A DNA stretch of 12,669 nt from Candidatus Curtissbacteria bacterium RIFCSPLOWO2_01_FULL_37_9 (GTDB taxonomy: Bacteria; Patescibacteriota; Microgenomatia; Curtissbacterales; GWA2-41-24): positions 1 through 12,669 of the forward strand of contig MFBN01000018.1 of assembly GCA_001776425.1 (NCBI GenBank), in the 5' to 3' direction. Under the pieces are notes generated by a model. The model was not told the DNA's origin. It was given only the letters and a program-made list of their open reading frames with translations, and did not search any database. A program made the position numbers and the translations under genes. Shown piece after piece: positions 7,515 to 12,669 of this stretch (position 1 is the stretch's first letter; every line of letters starts with the position of its first letter).

Positions 7515-7516
7515 TC

Positions 7517-7626
7517 AATTATCAAGAGAGACGGAGAGTGAACTGACACAATGACCCGTCCGGCAACCCTTACAGGTTGACAACTGCAAGAAGGTGCCAC
7601 ATTCAGCCCGTAAGGGGAAGATAAGT
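7517..7626 (+). promoter_or_regulatory. SAM riboswitch (SAM-I / S-box type)
   Basis: The sequence carries the S-box landmarks in order. P1: TTATC 7519-7523 pairs with GATAA 7620-7624. The conserved AAGAGAGACGGAGAG follows. P2: GACGG 7530-7534 pairs with CCGTC 7556-7560, and the conserved ATGA and CCGGCAACC surround it. P3: GGC and ACC in GGCAACC 7562-7568 pair with GGTGCC 7593-7598 around one bulged A. P4: CCC 7607-7609 and GGG 7614-7616 close a GTAA tetraloop. These RNAs bind S-adenosylmethionine and usually switch off methionine and SAM genes when SAM is abundant. A closely related SAM-IV class cannot be excluded by eye. The element is directly followed by a terminator that can be exchanged with an antiterminator, so it is an intact off-switch in form. 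Confidence 0.88.
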
Positions 7627-7676
7627 CGGTCGTTTTTTTATGGCCCTTTTCCCCAATTAGAGAGAAGGGATTTTTT
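7614..7676 (+). terminator. Riboswitch expression platform: terminator/antiterminator overlapping the RBS
   Basis: CCCTTTTC at 7644-7651 pairs with GAGAAGGG at 7662-7669 (eight pairs, one G-U), followed by A and six Ts at 7671-7676. This forms an intrinsic terminator ending just before the ATG at 7677. The alternative antiterminator pairs GGGGAAGA 7614-7621 (the P4/P1 3' side of the riboswitch) with TTTTCCCC 7647-7654. The two structures exclude each other. The AGAAGGGA of the terminator's right arm is also the Shine-Dalgarno sequence, so folding could block translation as well. Confidence 0.75.
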
Positions 7677-7985
7677 ATGGGTATTCAAGACGGTATGTTT
7701 TTCGGTTTTGTCCCGCATAGGCTGGAGGTACCGGGATTACCGAAGCTATCCAATTTTTCCTACAACATCATGTTCCAATCTAAGTCCGATTACCGGTATT
7801 ATGCAATTTATATTCCTCACATAGAAACATTTGAGGAGCGTGATGGAAAACAGACAATTACATATTTTAACGAATTTGATGCGAGCGCTAAGGTGATTCT
7901 CTCATACTATCCGGAGAAAACGGTATGGCAAGGGGAAAAGTTCTATTCTGATAAAAGTGTCGGGGAGGTTTACGGCTGTCAGTAG
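7677..7985 (+). CDS. Riboswitch-controlled protein of unknown function, ending at an internal TAG
   Basis: The frame starts at ATG 7677, 7 bases after a good Shine-Dalgarno AGAAGGGA, and encodes 102 residues. The protein is Tyr/Phe-rich and probably beta-rich, with no membrane segment. I do not recognise it; it does not look like a methionine or SAM biosynthesis enzyme or a transporter. It stops at TAG 7983-7985, but the same frame reopens at once and runs to 8285, so it is probably the N-terminal half of a roughly 200-residue protein. Around the stop, another frame reads LSVEYVFYPSDDFG (about 7971-8015), which looks more natural than either side, suggesting a one-base deletion near 7970 and a one-base insertion in the GGGG run near 8015. 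As written, the product is truncated. Confidence 0.55.
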   Translation: MGIQDGMFFGFVPHRLEVPGLPKLSNFSYNIMFQSKSDYRYYAIYIPHIETFEERDGKQTITYFNEFDASAKVILSYYPEKTVWQGEKFYSDKSVGEVYGCQ

Positions 7986-7988
7986 AAT

Positions 7989-8285
7989 ATGTTTTTTATC
8001 CATCTGACGATTTTGGGGTGTGATGAAAAAGAGCTGACCAAGATTCATGGGATTATTACCACTCCTCATATGAATAATATTGATAAATATGAATCGTTTG
8101 ACGCATGGAAAGAGGCCGTTGAGAAAGACGGCTATACTACCGGAACGGCGGTATGCCGGGGAATAGCCATAACAATGAAGGATAAAAATATGTCTTTTCC
8201 GGATGCATATAAGCATCTCATAAAGAACAAAATATTAATACTCATGGAGAAACACTACGCTATTGATGTCAAAATTTTCAATTAA
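7989..8285 (+). pseudogene. Continuation of the riboswitch-controlled gene after the TAG
   Basis: This open frame is in phase with the gene at 7677 and separated from it only by TAG AAT. It encodes up to 98 residues including HMNNIDKYESFDAWKEAVEK and TAVCRGIAITMKDKNMSFPD, a well-formed helix-rich C-terminal domain of unknown family. The first ten residues (MFFIHLTILG) are probably an artefact of the frame change; the natural sequence appears to resume at CDEKELTKIHGI. No Shine-Dalgarno site lies close to ATG 7989 (a GGGAGG is about 20 bases away). It could be made as a separate protein by reinitiation, but a split gene is the simpler reading. Confidence 0.5.
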
Positions 8286-8306
8286 TAACATTTAAAAAGG
8301 AGGAGT

Positions 8307-8492
8307 ATGGAATATTTAAAGAAAAAGAACAAATACGGAAATTATCCCAGGTGGCCGGGATTGGGAGTATATCCGGACAAATTGGACGAGTATATGAAAC
8401 AAACTTTCGGTCTGACAGATAAGGAAATGAAACAATTGGAGGACGGAACCTTTGATGAAGATAAGTATTTTAAAGAATGGCCAAACTACTAA
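8307..8492 (+). CDS. Small hypothetical protein (61 aa) with strong RBS
   Basis: A near-perfect Shine-Dalgarno AAGGAGG lies five bases before the ATG, one of the best in the window. The 61-residue product is soluble, charged and aromatic: YLKKKNKYGNYPRWPGLGVY, then a helix pair with LDEYMKQTFGLTDKEMKQLE and an acidic end. The GLTDKEMKQLEDGTFDEDKY part reads like a short helix-turn-helix scaffold but is not a recognised family. It follows the interrupted gene by 21 bases and has no promoter of its own that I can see, so it is probably the second gene under the SAM riboswitch. The 198 bases after it hold no gene and no clear terminator. Confidence 0.65.
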   Translation: MEYLKKKNKYGNYPRWPGLGVYPDKLDEYMKQTFGLTDKEMKQLEDGTFDEDKYFKEWPNY

Positions 8493-8690
8493 GACCAGTC
8501 TTTGAATATAATTTTATCCCTAAGAAAAATAGTCGGTAAAAATAACAGCACAACACTACTGAACGAAGTTGAAACTTTTCTTTCCACAGAATAGTCCTTA
8601 TTATACTCTATACTATAAACAACCGCTTTAAAATTGAACTTATTACTTTATCCTATTCTTGTACCTACACTTGCCTAATTAAAAAATATT

Positions 8691-9095
8691 TTAATGTAAG
8701 ACTTTATTAATTATTTCTTCAAAATCTTTTTTTATCTCATGCTCCCATATTCTAATTACATTCCATTTTGACCCTTCATAGTATGAAGTTATCTGCCTGT
8801 CTCTTTCTATATTTCTTTCAATTTTTTCTTTCCAAAATTTTCTTCTTACTTTTGGAATTTTGCCATGTTGTGGACATCCATGCCAAAAACAAGAATCAAT
8901 AAAAACTATCTTGTGTATATTTTTCAAAACCACATCTGGTTTACCCATCATTTTAGGTTGGAAAGTGTACTTAACTTTCTTCTTATCAAGTTCATGTGTA
9001 ATCTTTTTTTCCAAATTAGTATTTATTCCGCGAATCCTAGACATAATAAAGCTTCTTCTATCCTTAGATATTTTTCTTCCAAATATCTTATCCAT
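8691..9095 (-). CDS. vsr: Very short patch repair endonuclease (Vsr)
   Basis: Vsr nicks DNA beside T:G mismatches that arise when 5-methylcytosine deaminates, starting repair back to C:G. The 134-residue length is normal. Seen in order: RRSFIMSRIRGINTNLE (13-29) of the N-terminal helix, GKPDVVL (51-57) with the metal-binding Asp54, DSCFWHGC (67-74) with the Phe-Trp pair that wedges into DNA and the catalytic His, PKVRRKFWKEKIERNIERD (81-99) and the closing WEHE (117-120). The zinc site seems to use C69, H72 or H77, C74 and H119; the usual final Cys in WEC is His here. The start overlaps the end of the methyltransferase gene by eight bases, so the two are translationally coupled, as expected for repair that matches that methyltransferase. 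Confidence 0.93.
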   Translation of the reverse strand: MDKIFGRKISKDRRSFIMSRIRGINTNLEKKITHELDKKKVKYTFQPKMMGKPDVVLKNIHKIVFIDSCFWHGCPQHGKIPKVRRKFWKEKIERNIERDRQITSYYEGSKWNVIRIWEHEIKKDFEEIINKVLH

Positions 9096-10263
9096 TGTAT
9101 TTGCTTTTTTTAAAAGCCTTTTTGACTTCTTCCGCTATGGCTTTTGCCAGCAAAGGAGGTACAGCGTTACCAGTTTGAACTCTACCTTGAACTGTGCCAC
9201 CAAAAACTACAAAATCGTCAGGGAAACTCTGTATTCTACATCTTTCTCTTACTGTTAAACCTCTTGCTTGATTAGGATGTCCAAATTGAAATTGAGGTCT
9301 AATTCCCCCTGACACCTGAGTAGGACTTGGTTTACTCCAGCTTAAACGGATACGCTGTTTAAATTTTGGATACATGGGTTCTCCCTGCTTGGTTGAACCG
9401 ATTTTTTTTATTGTGGATTCGGGATGAGATGGAGCCTTATGATTTTCTAATTTATTGGTCATGTTTCTCATCAGCTTTTGATATTTATTTTGAGGAAGTT
9501 TATCATATTCTGACGAGCTTTCTCCAGAGTGTAAGGTGGGTAAATCGGAAATAGCATCTCTTACAGTCAAATAATGTTTTTTACCTTTTTCACTATAAAT
9601 CTTATTCGGCCACTCAAATTTTATTCCTTTTTTAGTTGCTATGAATACCAAACGCATTCTTATTTGTGGAACGCCATAGTCTGCAGAATTTAGCATTCTA
9701 TGTTCAATAGTTTCGTATCCTGCCTTCCGGAATTCATTTTCAATATCTTCAACAAATGCTCCATCTGCAGTACTTCTCATACCGGATACGTTTTCTAATA
9801 TGGCAATAGGTGGCTGAAAAAAGTTAACAAATCTTAAATATTCTTTAAATAAAAAATTTCTTCTGTCTTTTGCGTGTCGTTTGCGATTGTTTAAAGAAAA
9901 TCCCTGACAAGGGACACCGGCAATCATAACATCAATCATTTTTACTGGTAGAGCTTTCAACAGGTCTTTCTCAGTAATATTTGTTAAATCGCCAAGGATA
10001 GTGGTTGAGCTTTTGTGATTGTAATGGAAGGTATCTATAGAAGGTTTATGAATATCAGCTCCTAAAATCACTTCAAAACCTGCCATTTCAAATCCTGTTG
10101 AGGTTCCACCACATCCGCTGAAAAGCTCCACCACCTTAGGTTTAGCATTCTTCATCAATGGTCTTTTTCTAATTATCGGAATACCTTTCCAATAATAAAC
10201 ACTTTCTTCAACCTCAGTTCCGTAATTCTCCGAAATAAATAGTCTAATCTGTCTTTTATCCAT
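9088..10263 (-). CDS. DNA (cytosine-5) methyltransferase
   Basis: The enzyme moves a methyl group from SAM to carbon 5 of cytosine in a short DNA site, protecting host DNA from the partner endonuclease. At 391 residues it is of normal length, with the motifs in canonical order: I ELFSGCGGTSTGF (46-58, SAM binding), IV GVPCQGFS (116-123, catalytic Cys119), VI ENVSG (157-161), VIII QIRMRLVFIA (200-209), IX RGLTVRERCRIQSFPDDF (334-351) and X QTGNAVPP (363-370). The target recognition domain lies between about 225 and 333; the target cannot be read from it by eye. A 40-residue N-terminal extension precedes motif I. The gene follows the endonuclease gene with a 58-base gap holding a possible extra promoter and operator box, and it overlaps vsr. 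Confidence 0.96.
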   Translation of the reverse strand: MDKRQIRLFISENYGTEVEESVYYWKGIPIIRKRPLMKNAKPKVVELFSGCGGTSTGFEMAGFEVILGADIHKPSIDTFHYNHKSSTTILGDLTNITEKDLLKALPVKMIDVMIAGVPCQGFSLNNRKRHAKDRRNFLFKEYLRFVNFFQPPIAILENVSGMRSTADGAFVEDIENEFRKAGYETIEHRMLNSADYGVPQIRMRLVFIATKKGIKFEWPNKIYSEKGKKHYLTVRDAISDLPTLHSGESSSEYDKLPQNKYQKLMRNMTNKLENHKAPSHPESTIKKIGSTKQGEPMYPKFKQRIRLSWSKPSPTQVSGGIRPQFQFGHPNQARGLTVRERCRIQSFPDDFVVFGGTVQGRVQTGNAVPPLLAKAIAEEVKKAFKKSKYNG

Positions 10264-10280
10264 AAATAAAACTTGAGAAC

Positions 10281-10319
10281 ATTTTAGCAGATATACCTTA
10301 GAAAATATATTCCGAAATG
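10281..10319 (-). promoter_or_regulatory. Possible internal promoter and controller box before the methyltransferase gene
   Basis: On the minus strand, TGCTAAAAT (plus-strand 10281-10289) is an extended -10 element that would start transcription about 10 bases before the methyltransferase ATG. Just upstream, plus-strand 10306-10319 reads TATATTCCGAAATG. This matches TATATTCCACAATG at 12024-12037, beside the controller promoter, at 12 of 14 positions. It covers the place where a -35 would be. A regulator bound here could repress or modulate methyltransferase expression separately from the endonuclease. Confidence 0.45.
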
Positions 10320-10321
10320 GA

Positions 10322-11779
10322 TTATTCGTTAACTCGTTCTGTTATGGGTTTCCAAGAGGCATTCTTTGTCCAATTTCGTTCAACCTGGGAGGTAACGATA
10401 CCTACTTCTGGAATCCATTTTACCAAAAGAATATTTTCGCTCTCATTTTTATATATCAGAGAAGAGGCGTAAATAATGCCATTTTTTGTAAATTCACCCT
10501 CAGGAACATACTGGATAAATGAAGGACTTTTAACATCAACAACAACGGAAACGCCTGAATTATATGAAGCCCTGAAAGAAAATGGGGCAGGTCGTAATGT
10601 ACCGGCTATCAATCTTCTTCCGACAACAACTGGGTAGACAATAATACTTTCAACCTTGGGGATAGAAAACTGACTCATAACTTGTACAACCCATCTTGTG
10701 TATAAGGACACTTGTATCATTGCGTCATCGTCAATTTTGTCCCTTTTAAACTCCATGATGAATAGTTTGTATCTTGCTTTTTCGTTTTTTAAACCCACTA
10801 CAAAATCTGATTCTCCTGCTGTGTACCCCCAAGGGAATTCTGAAGACACATACTCAATTTCACTAACAGAAAAATCATTTCCCAACGCTTTAACAAAGGA
10901 TGAATCGCTGTTGTCTATTGATTTTGCTATGTCAAAATTAAGCATGTGTTCTTGCGAAACTATTTTTATTTCCCTATTAATCACCCTTAACTCTAAATTC
11001 GTCACTTTCGTTCCATCATTATTCAAGATTTCCTTTTTTTCATTAACATATTGTTTTTTGGGAGGGAAAGAAATTATTTGACCAGGTTCTGTTATCATCA
11101 TTCTTGTAATTTTTACAGCTTCTTCCGGAAGCAACTGTCTAACAGAGGAGCCTTTGCCTGCACCCATTTGATTATCGTGGCGACCTATCCAAATCATTCC
11201 AGTATCAGACATATCTGCGTAACATCTTTCGTCACTAATGGCTCTTTCAAATACGATTAGCGGTGCAATTTCAATCCGTAAACTTAAAAGCAAAAAATGA
11301 TACGGGTCTGGTCTTGAAGGAATGTTCATTACCGGATAAAGTTTGTCACAATGTGGACATTTCATGCTTAAAGTAGAACGAAAACTGCCACAATTTGGAC
11401 AATGACCGAGCATTGTATAACCCGTTTTTTCATCTTTTATATCGTCGGTCCCACGAAAAGGAGCAGAAGAAACATAATAAATCCCACGCAGCCCTCTTCT
11501 TGAAGTGATATCTTCACCACTCCATTGGGGGTCCGATTGGAAGAAAAACATTAAATCTCCTGGTCTCGTTAAGAAAAGCGCTGCCATCATGGAATACCTT
11601 CTTTGCAATGGTGGGTCAGGGAGTGCTGCAAAATTGAAATTCCTTACAAAAGGATAAGTTACTCCGTTTATTGTGAATTGAAAAGCAGAATGTGCTCTTT
11701 TACCATCGTGTACATTCAAATACGATGTAATCCATTCGGGAATTTCGTCTTTGGTTAATTTGGACAAATCTAAATTCAT
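10322..11779 (-). CDS. Putative restriction endonuclease: PUA/EVE-like region, zinc ribbon and PD-(D/E)XK nuclease
   Basis: This 485-residue protein lies between the controller and methyltransferase genes, the usual place for the endonuclease. Three parts are visible. Residues about 35-180 resemble a PUA/EVE-type fold, with RPGDLMFFFQSDPQ (72-85), RGLRGIYYVSSAPF (95-108) and LLLSLRIEIAPLIVFE (163-178); such folds often read modified bases. This part is interrupted by a zinc ribbon, CPNC (127-130) and CPHC (141-144). Residues about 300-400 hold a PD-(D/E)XK core: ESDFVVGL with D325, then FIMEFKRD with E343 and K345, and MIQVSLYTRWV with Q356. I do not know a named enzyme with this layout. The ATG overlaps the controller stop (ATGA), so the two are coupled. 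It could be a type II enzyme or a modification-sensing one. Confidence 0.75.
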   Translation of the reverse strand: MNLDLSKLTKDEIPEWITSYLNVHDGKRAHSAFQFTINGVTYPFVRNFNFAALPDPPLQRRYSMMAALFLTRPGDLMFFFQSDPQWSGEDITSRRGLRGIYYVSSAPFRGTDDIKDEKTGYTMLGHCPNCGSFRSTLSMKCPHCDKLYPVMNIPSRPDPYHFLLLSLRIEIAPLIVFERAISDERCYADMSDTGMIWIGRHDNQMGAGKGSSVRQLLPEEAVKITRMMITEPGQIISFPPKKQYVNEKKEILNNDGTKVTNLELRVINREIKIVSQEHMLNFDIAKSIDNSDSSFVKALGNDFSVSEIEYVSSEFPWGYTAGESDFVVGLKNEKARYKLFIMEFKRDKIDDDAMIQVSLYTRWVVQVMSQFSIPKVESIIVYPVVVGRRLIAGTLRPAPFSFRASYNSGVSVVVDVKSPSFIQYVPEGEFTKNGIIYASSLIYKNESENILLVKWIPEVGIVTSQVERNWTKNASWKPITERVNE

Positions 11780-12000
11780 TTTTTGATAAAAAAGTCAATT
11801 TTTCTTTTGTATATTTCTGCAAATTTTTTCAGTTGAATGACATCAACACGCCTTTGTCCTGATTCTATTTTTGATACATATGATTGGGTTCTATTCAATC
11901 TCGTAGCGACTTGTATCTGGTCTAAACCAGCTTCTTTTCTCGCTTGACGCAATTTCTCTGTGATATATTTATGTTCTTTGGAATAAATCGTTTTCGTCAT
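11776..12000 (-). CDS. XRE-family controller protein of the restriction-modification operon
   Basis: The 74-residue protein is a single Cro/C1 helix-turn-helix domain of the size and type of restriction-modification C proteins. Seen are EKLRQARKEAGLDQIQVATRL (15-35, first helices), the recognition segment NRTQSYVSKIESGQRRVDV (36-54) and LKKFAEIYKRKIDFF (57-71). C proteins control the timing of endonuclease expression so that methylation comes first. Its stop overlaps the endonuclease start by four bases, so the endonuclease depends on its translation. Immediately upstream is a promoter containing an inverted repeat, fitting self-regulation. The Shine-Dalgarno site is weak (AGG about nine bases before ATG). 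A plain repressor without the timing role is the alternative. Confidence 0.88.
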   Translation of the reverse strand: MTKTIYSKEHKYITEKLRQARKEAGLDQIQVATRLNRTQSYVSKIESGQRRVDVIQLKKFAEIYKRKIDFFIKK

Positions 12001-12019
12001 GATTAGCTACCTATTTATA

Positions 12020-12057
12020 ATTTTATATTCCACAATGTAATATGCCAATTTGGAATA
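12020..12057 (-). promoter_or_regulatory. Controller operon promoter with inverted-repeat operator
   Basis: On the minus strand TTGGCA (plus 12043-12048) and TAAAAT (plus 12020-12025) are 17 bases apart, a good sigma-70-type promoter about 20 bases before the controller ATG; TATAAA at 12022-12027 is an alternative -10. An inverted repeat, TATTCCA at 12026-12032 and TGGAATA at 12051-12057, brackets the -35 and spacer. Its left arm belongs to the 14-base box repeated before the methyltransferase gene. This placement fits repression or autoregulation by the adjacent XRE protein. Confidence 0.6.
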
Positions 12058-12083
12058 ATATAAGCGTATTGAATGGTAGTAAT

Positions 12084-12146
12084 CTGTTATTAATAATACC
12101 CCCCACCCACCAATTGGGGGTTCCAATTGTCCTTATTCAATAACAG
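12084..12146. repeat. Nested imperfect inverted repeat (large hairpin)
   Basis: The outer arms CTGTTATTAATAA (12084-12096) and TTATTCAATAACAG (12133-12146) pair over 13 bases with one bulge. An inner perfect hairpin, CAATTGG 12111-12117 and CCAATTG 12123-12129, has a five-base GGGTT loop. A C-rich run (CCCCCCACCCACC) lies between the outer left arm and the inner stem. No T-run follows on either strand, so it is not a typical intrinsic terminator. It lies upstream of the controller promoter and before the terminase-like gene. Candidates are a replication or strand-transfer hairpin, a recombination site or a structured RNA; the sequence does not decide. Confidence 0.6.
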
Positions 12147-12215
12147 GTCCTTAAAATTCGTAATATATTTTTCTATCTGATTGAAAGATGATTACTGGTG
12201 ATAAAAAACTGGTAA

Positions 12216-12371
12216 ATGAAACAGCTATCTTTGAAGCAAAAACTATTTATCAAGCAATATCTGCTTTACAAAGGCAACGCCACTCAAGCTGCAAGAGAAG
12301 CGTACAATGTCAAAAACTTTAAAGTTGCAGCAGTAATAGTTTCCCAAAACATAACAAACGACAAATACTAA
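12216..12371 (+). CDS. Terminase small subunit-like mini-protein (51 aa)
   Basis: The frame from ATG 12216 to TAA 12369-12371 encodes 51 residues that match the N-terminal DNA-binding helix-turn-helix of phage terminase small subunits: LSLKQKLFIKQYLLYKGNA, then TQAAREAYNV and the usual serine-rich start of the next helix, VIVSQNIT. In full-length proteins another 80 or more residues follow; here the frame ends early at TNDKY. It may be a truncated remnant or a stand-alone DNA-binding protein derived from a terminase. No terminase large subunit or other phage gene is nearby. There is no clear Shine-Dalgarno site. Confidence 0.6.
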   Translation: MKQLSLKQKLFIKQYLLYKGNATQAAREAYNVKNFKVAAVIVSQNITNDKY

Positions 12372-12419
12372 ATTTTTATTAGTAAGTTTTACATTTTCTT
12401 ATCAAATTTATTAAATTGA

Positions 12420-12669
12420 CTACCAAATTGCTCCAGCTTTAACTAATTGTTGTAACCCTGATAAATGTTGAACGAAATCCCGTCTTTCAACTGACCAAAA
12501 ACAGTCTTGCATATTGCCAATACCAAGAAAAACTTTTACGCCAACTAATTTGTCATTTTTTATCAAAAATGAGGCTCTGTGAGTTCCGTCAATAATAGTG
12601 AAAGGAGATTTATTTTGGCTTGAAGAAATAATGACCATATCATCAGAGATAAGATTTGGATTCTTTGAT
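12420..12669 (-). CDS. ParB/sulfiredoxin-like domain protein, 5' end outside the window
   Basis: The minus-strand frame is open from the right edge of the window to a TAG/TAA-type stop at 12420, giving about 83 residues. The ATG at 12638 is internal, because the frame continues upstream (NPNLISDDM before it). The recognisable part is FTIIDGTHRASFLIKNDKL followed by GVKVFLGIG, the signature of the ParB/Srx N-terminal fold, in which an Asp-Gly-x-His-Arg box binds nucleotide. ParB-like proteins act in DNA partition, as small nucleases or as DNA-modification accessories. The C-terminal tail VERRDFVQHLSGLQQLVKAG is short, so this is not a classical chromosomal ParB with a long DNA-binding part. 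The missing N-terminus prevents a firmer call. Confidence 0.6.
   Translation of the reverse strand, partial: SKNPNLISDDMVIISSSQNKSPFTIIDGTHRASFLIKNDKLVGVKVFLGIGNMQDCFWSVERRDFVQHLSGLQQLVKAGAIW

Noticed and set aside
7631..7640. Seven Ts at 7633-7639 as the riboswitch terminator.
   Set aside because: No stem directly precedes this run; the hairpin at 7644-7669 with Ts at 7671-7676 fits much better.
7594..7824. A 76-codon open frame beginning inside the riboswitch.
   Set aside because: It covers the aptamer and terminator and is in another frame from the gene with the good ribosome site.
7983..7985. TAG read as an amino acid (stop-codon recoding).
   Set aside because: TAG ends other genes here, for example at 3693, 4657 and 5798, and a better-looking frame exists around this stop, so frameshift damage or sequence error is simpler.
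7902..8216. A 104-codon minus-strand frame opposite the riboswitch-controlled gene.
   Set aside because: It is the antisense shadow of the plus-strand gene, without its own promoter or protein pattern.
8676..8692. AT-only inverted repeat (TTAAAAAATATTTTAA) after vsr as a terminator.
   Set aside because: The stem has only A-T pairs and would be too weak; such palindromes arise easily in AT-rich DNA.
1..12669. CRISPR arrays, tRNA, rRNA and complete insertion sequences.
   Set aside because: I saw no regularly spaced repeats, no tRNA-like cloverleaf or CCA ends, no rRNA signature and no transposase gene.

Overview
The window is AT-rich bacterial DNA of accessory character: many small unrecognised genes, mobile-element genes, a restriction-modification operon and no housekeeping genes, tRNAs or rRNAs. 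Several of the small proteins and the replication protein resemble types I associate with plasmid or integrated elements of Patescibacteria/CPR bacteria. That taxonomic suggestion is an impression, not a proof. The standard genetic code fits: TAA, TAG and TGA all end genes here.

Layout. Bases 1-1634 hold the 3' part of a large protein of unknown function. Bases 1751-2582 hold a divergent pair: an XRE-type repressor (minus) and a membrane-anchored extracytoplasmic protein (plus), with a repeated operator-like sequence between them. Bases 2594-4255 hold four small or medium unrecognised proteins. Bases 4364-6380 form a mobile-element core: a SpoVG-family protein, a gene II/X-like replication protein, a membrane-anchored Cys-rich protein and an excisionase-type DNA-binding protein. 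A hypothetical membrane protein then runs into the C-terminal remnant of a large serine recombinase (7012-7410), so the element seems to have lost its integrase.

Bases 7486-8492 are a separate module: a good sigma-70-type promoter, a complete SAM-I-like riboswitch and an intrinsic terminator overlapping the ribosome binding site of an unrecognised gene. That gene is interrupted by an in-frame TAG. A small protein with a strong Shine-Dalgarno site follows. Most genes to the left lack a clear Shine-Dalgarno site, so this module may have another origin.

Bases 8691-12000 are a minus-strand operon read right to left: XRE controller protein, a 485-residue putative restriction endonuclease (PUA/EVE-like region, zinc ribbon, PD-(D/E)XK core), a C5-cytosine methyltransferase and a Vsr mismatch endonuclease. 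The genes overlap or sit close together. A conserved 14-bp box occurs at the controller promoter and again before the methyltransferase gene, suggesting that one regulator acts at both. The methyltransferase would protect host DNA, the nuclease would cut foreign DNA, and Vsr would repair T:G mismatches left by 5-methylcytosine deamination.

Bases 12001-12669 hold a large imperfect inverted repeat, a 51-residue protein resembling the N-terminus of phage terminase small subunits, and the 3' part of a ParB-like gene that leaves the window.
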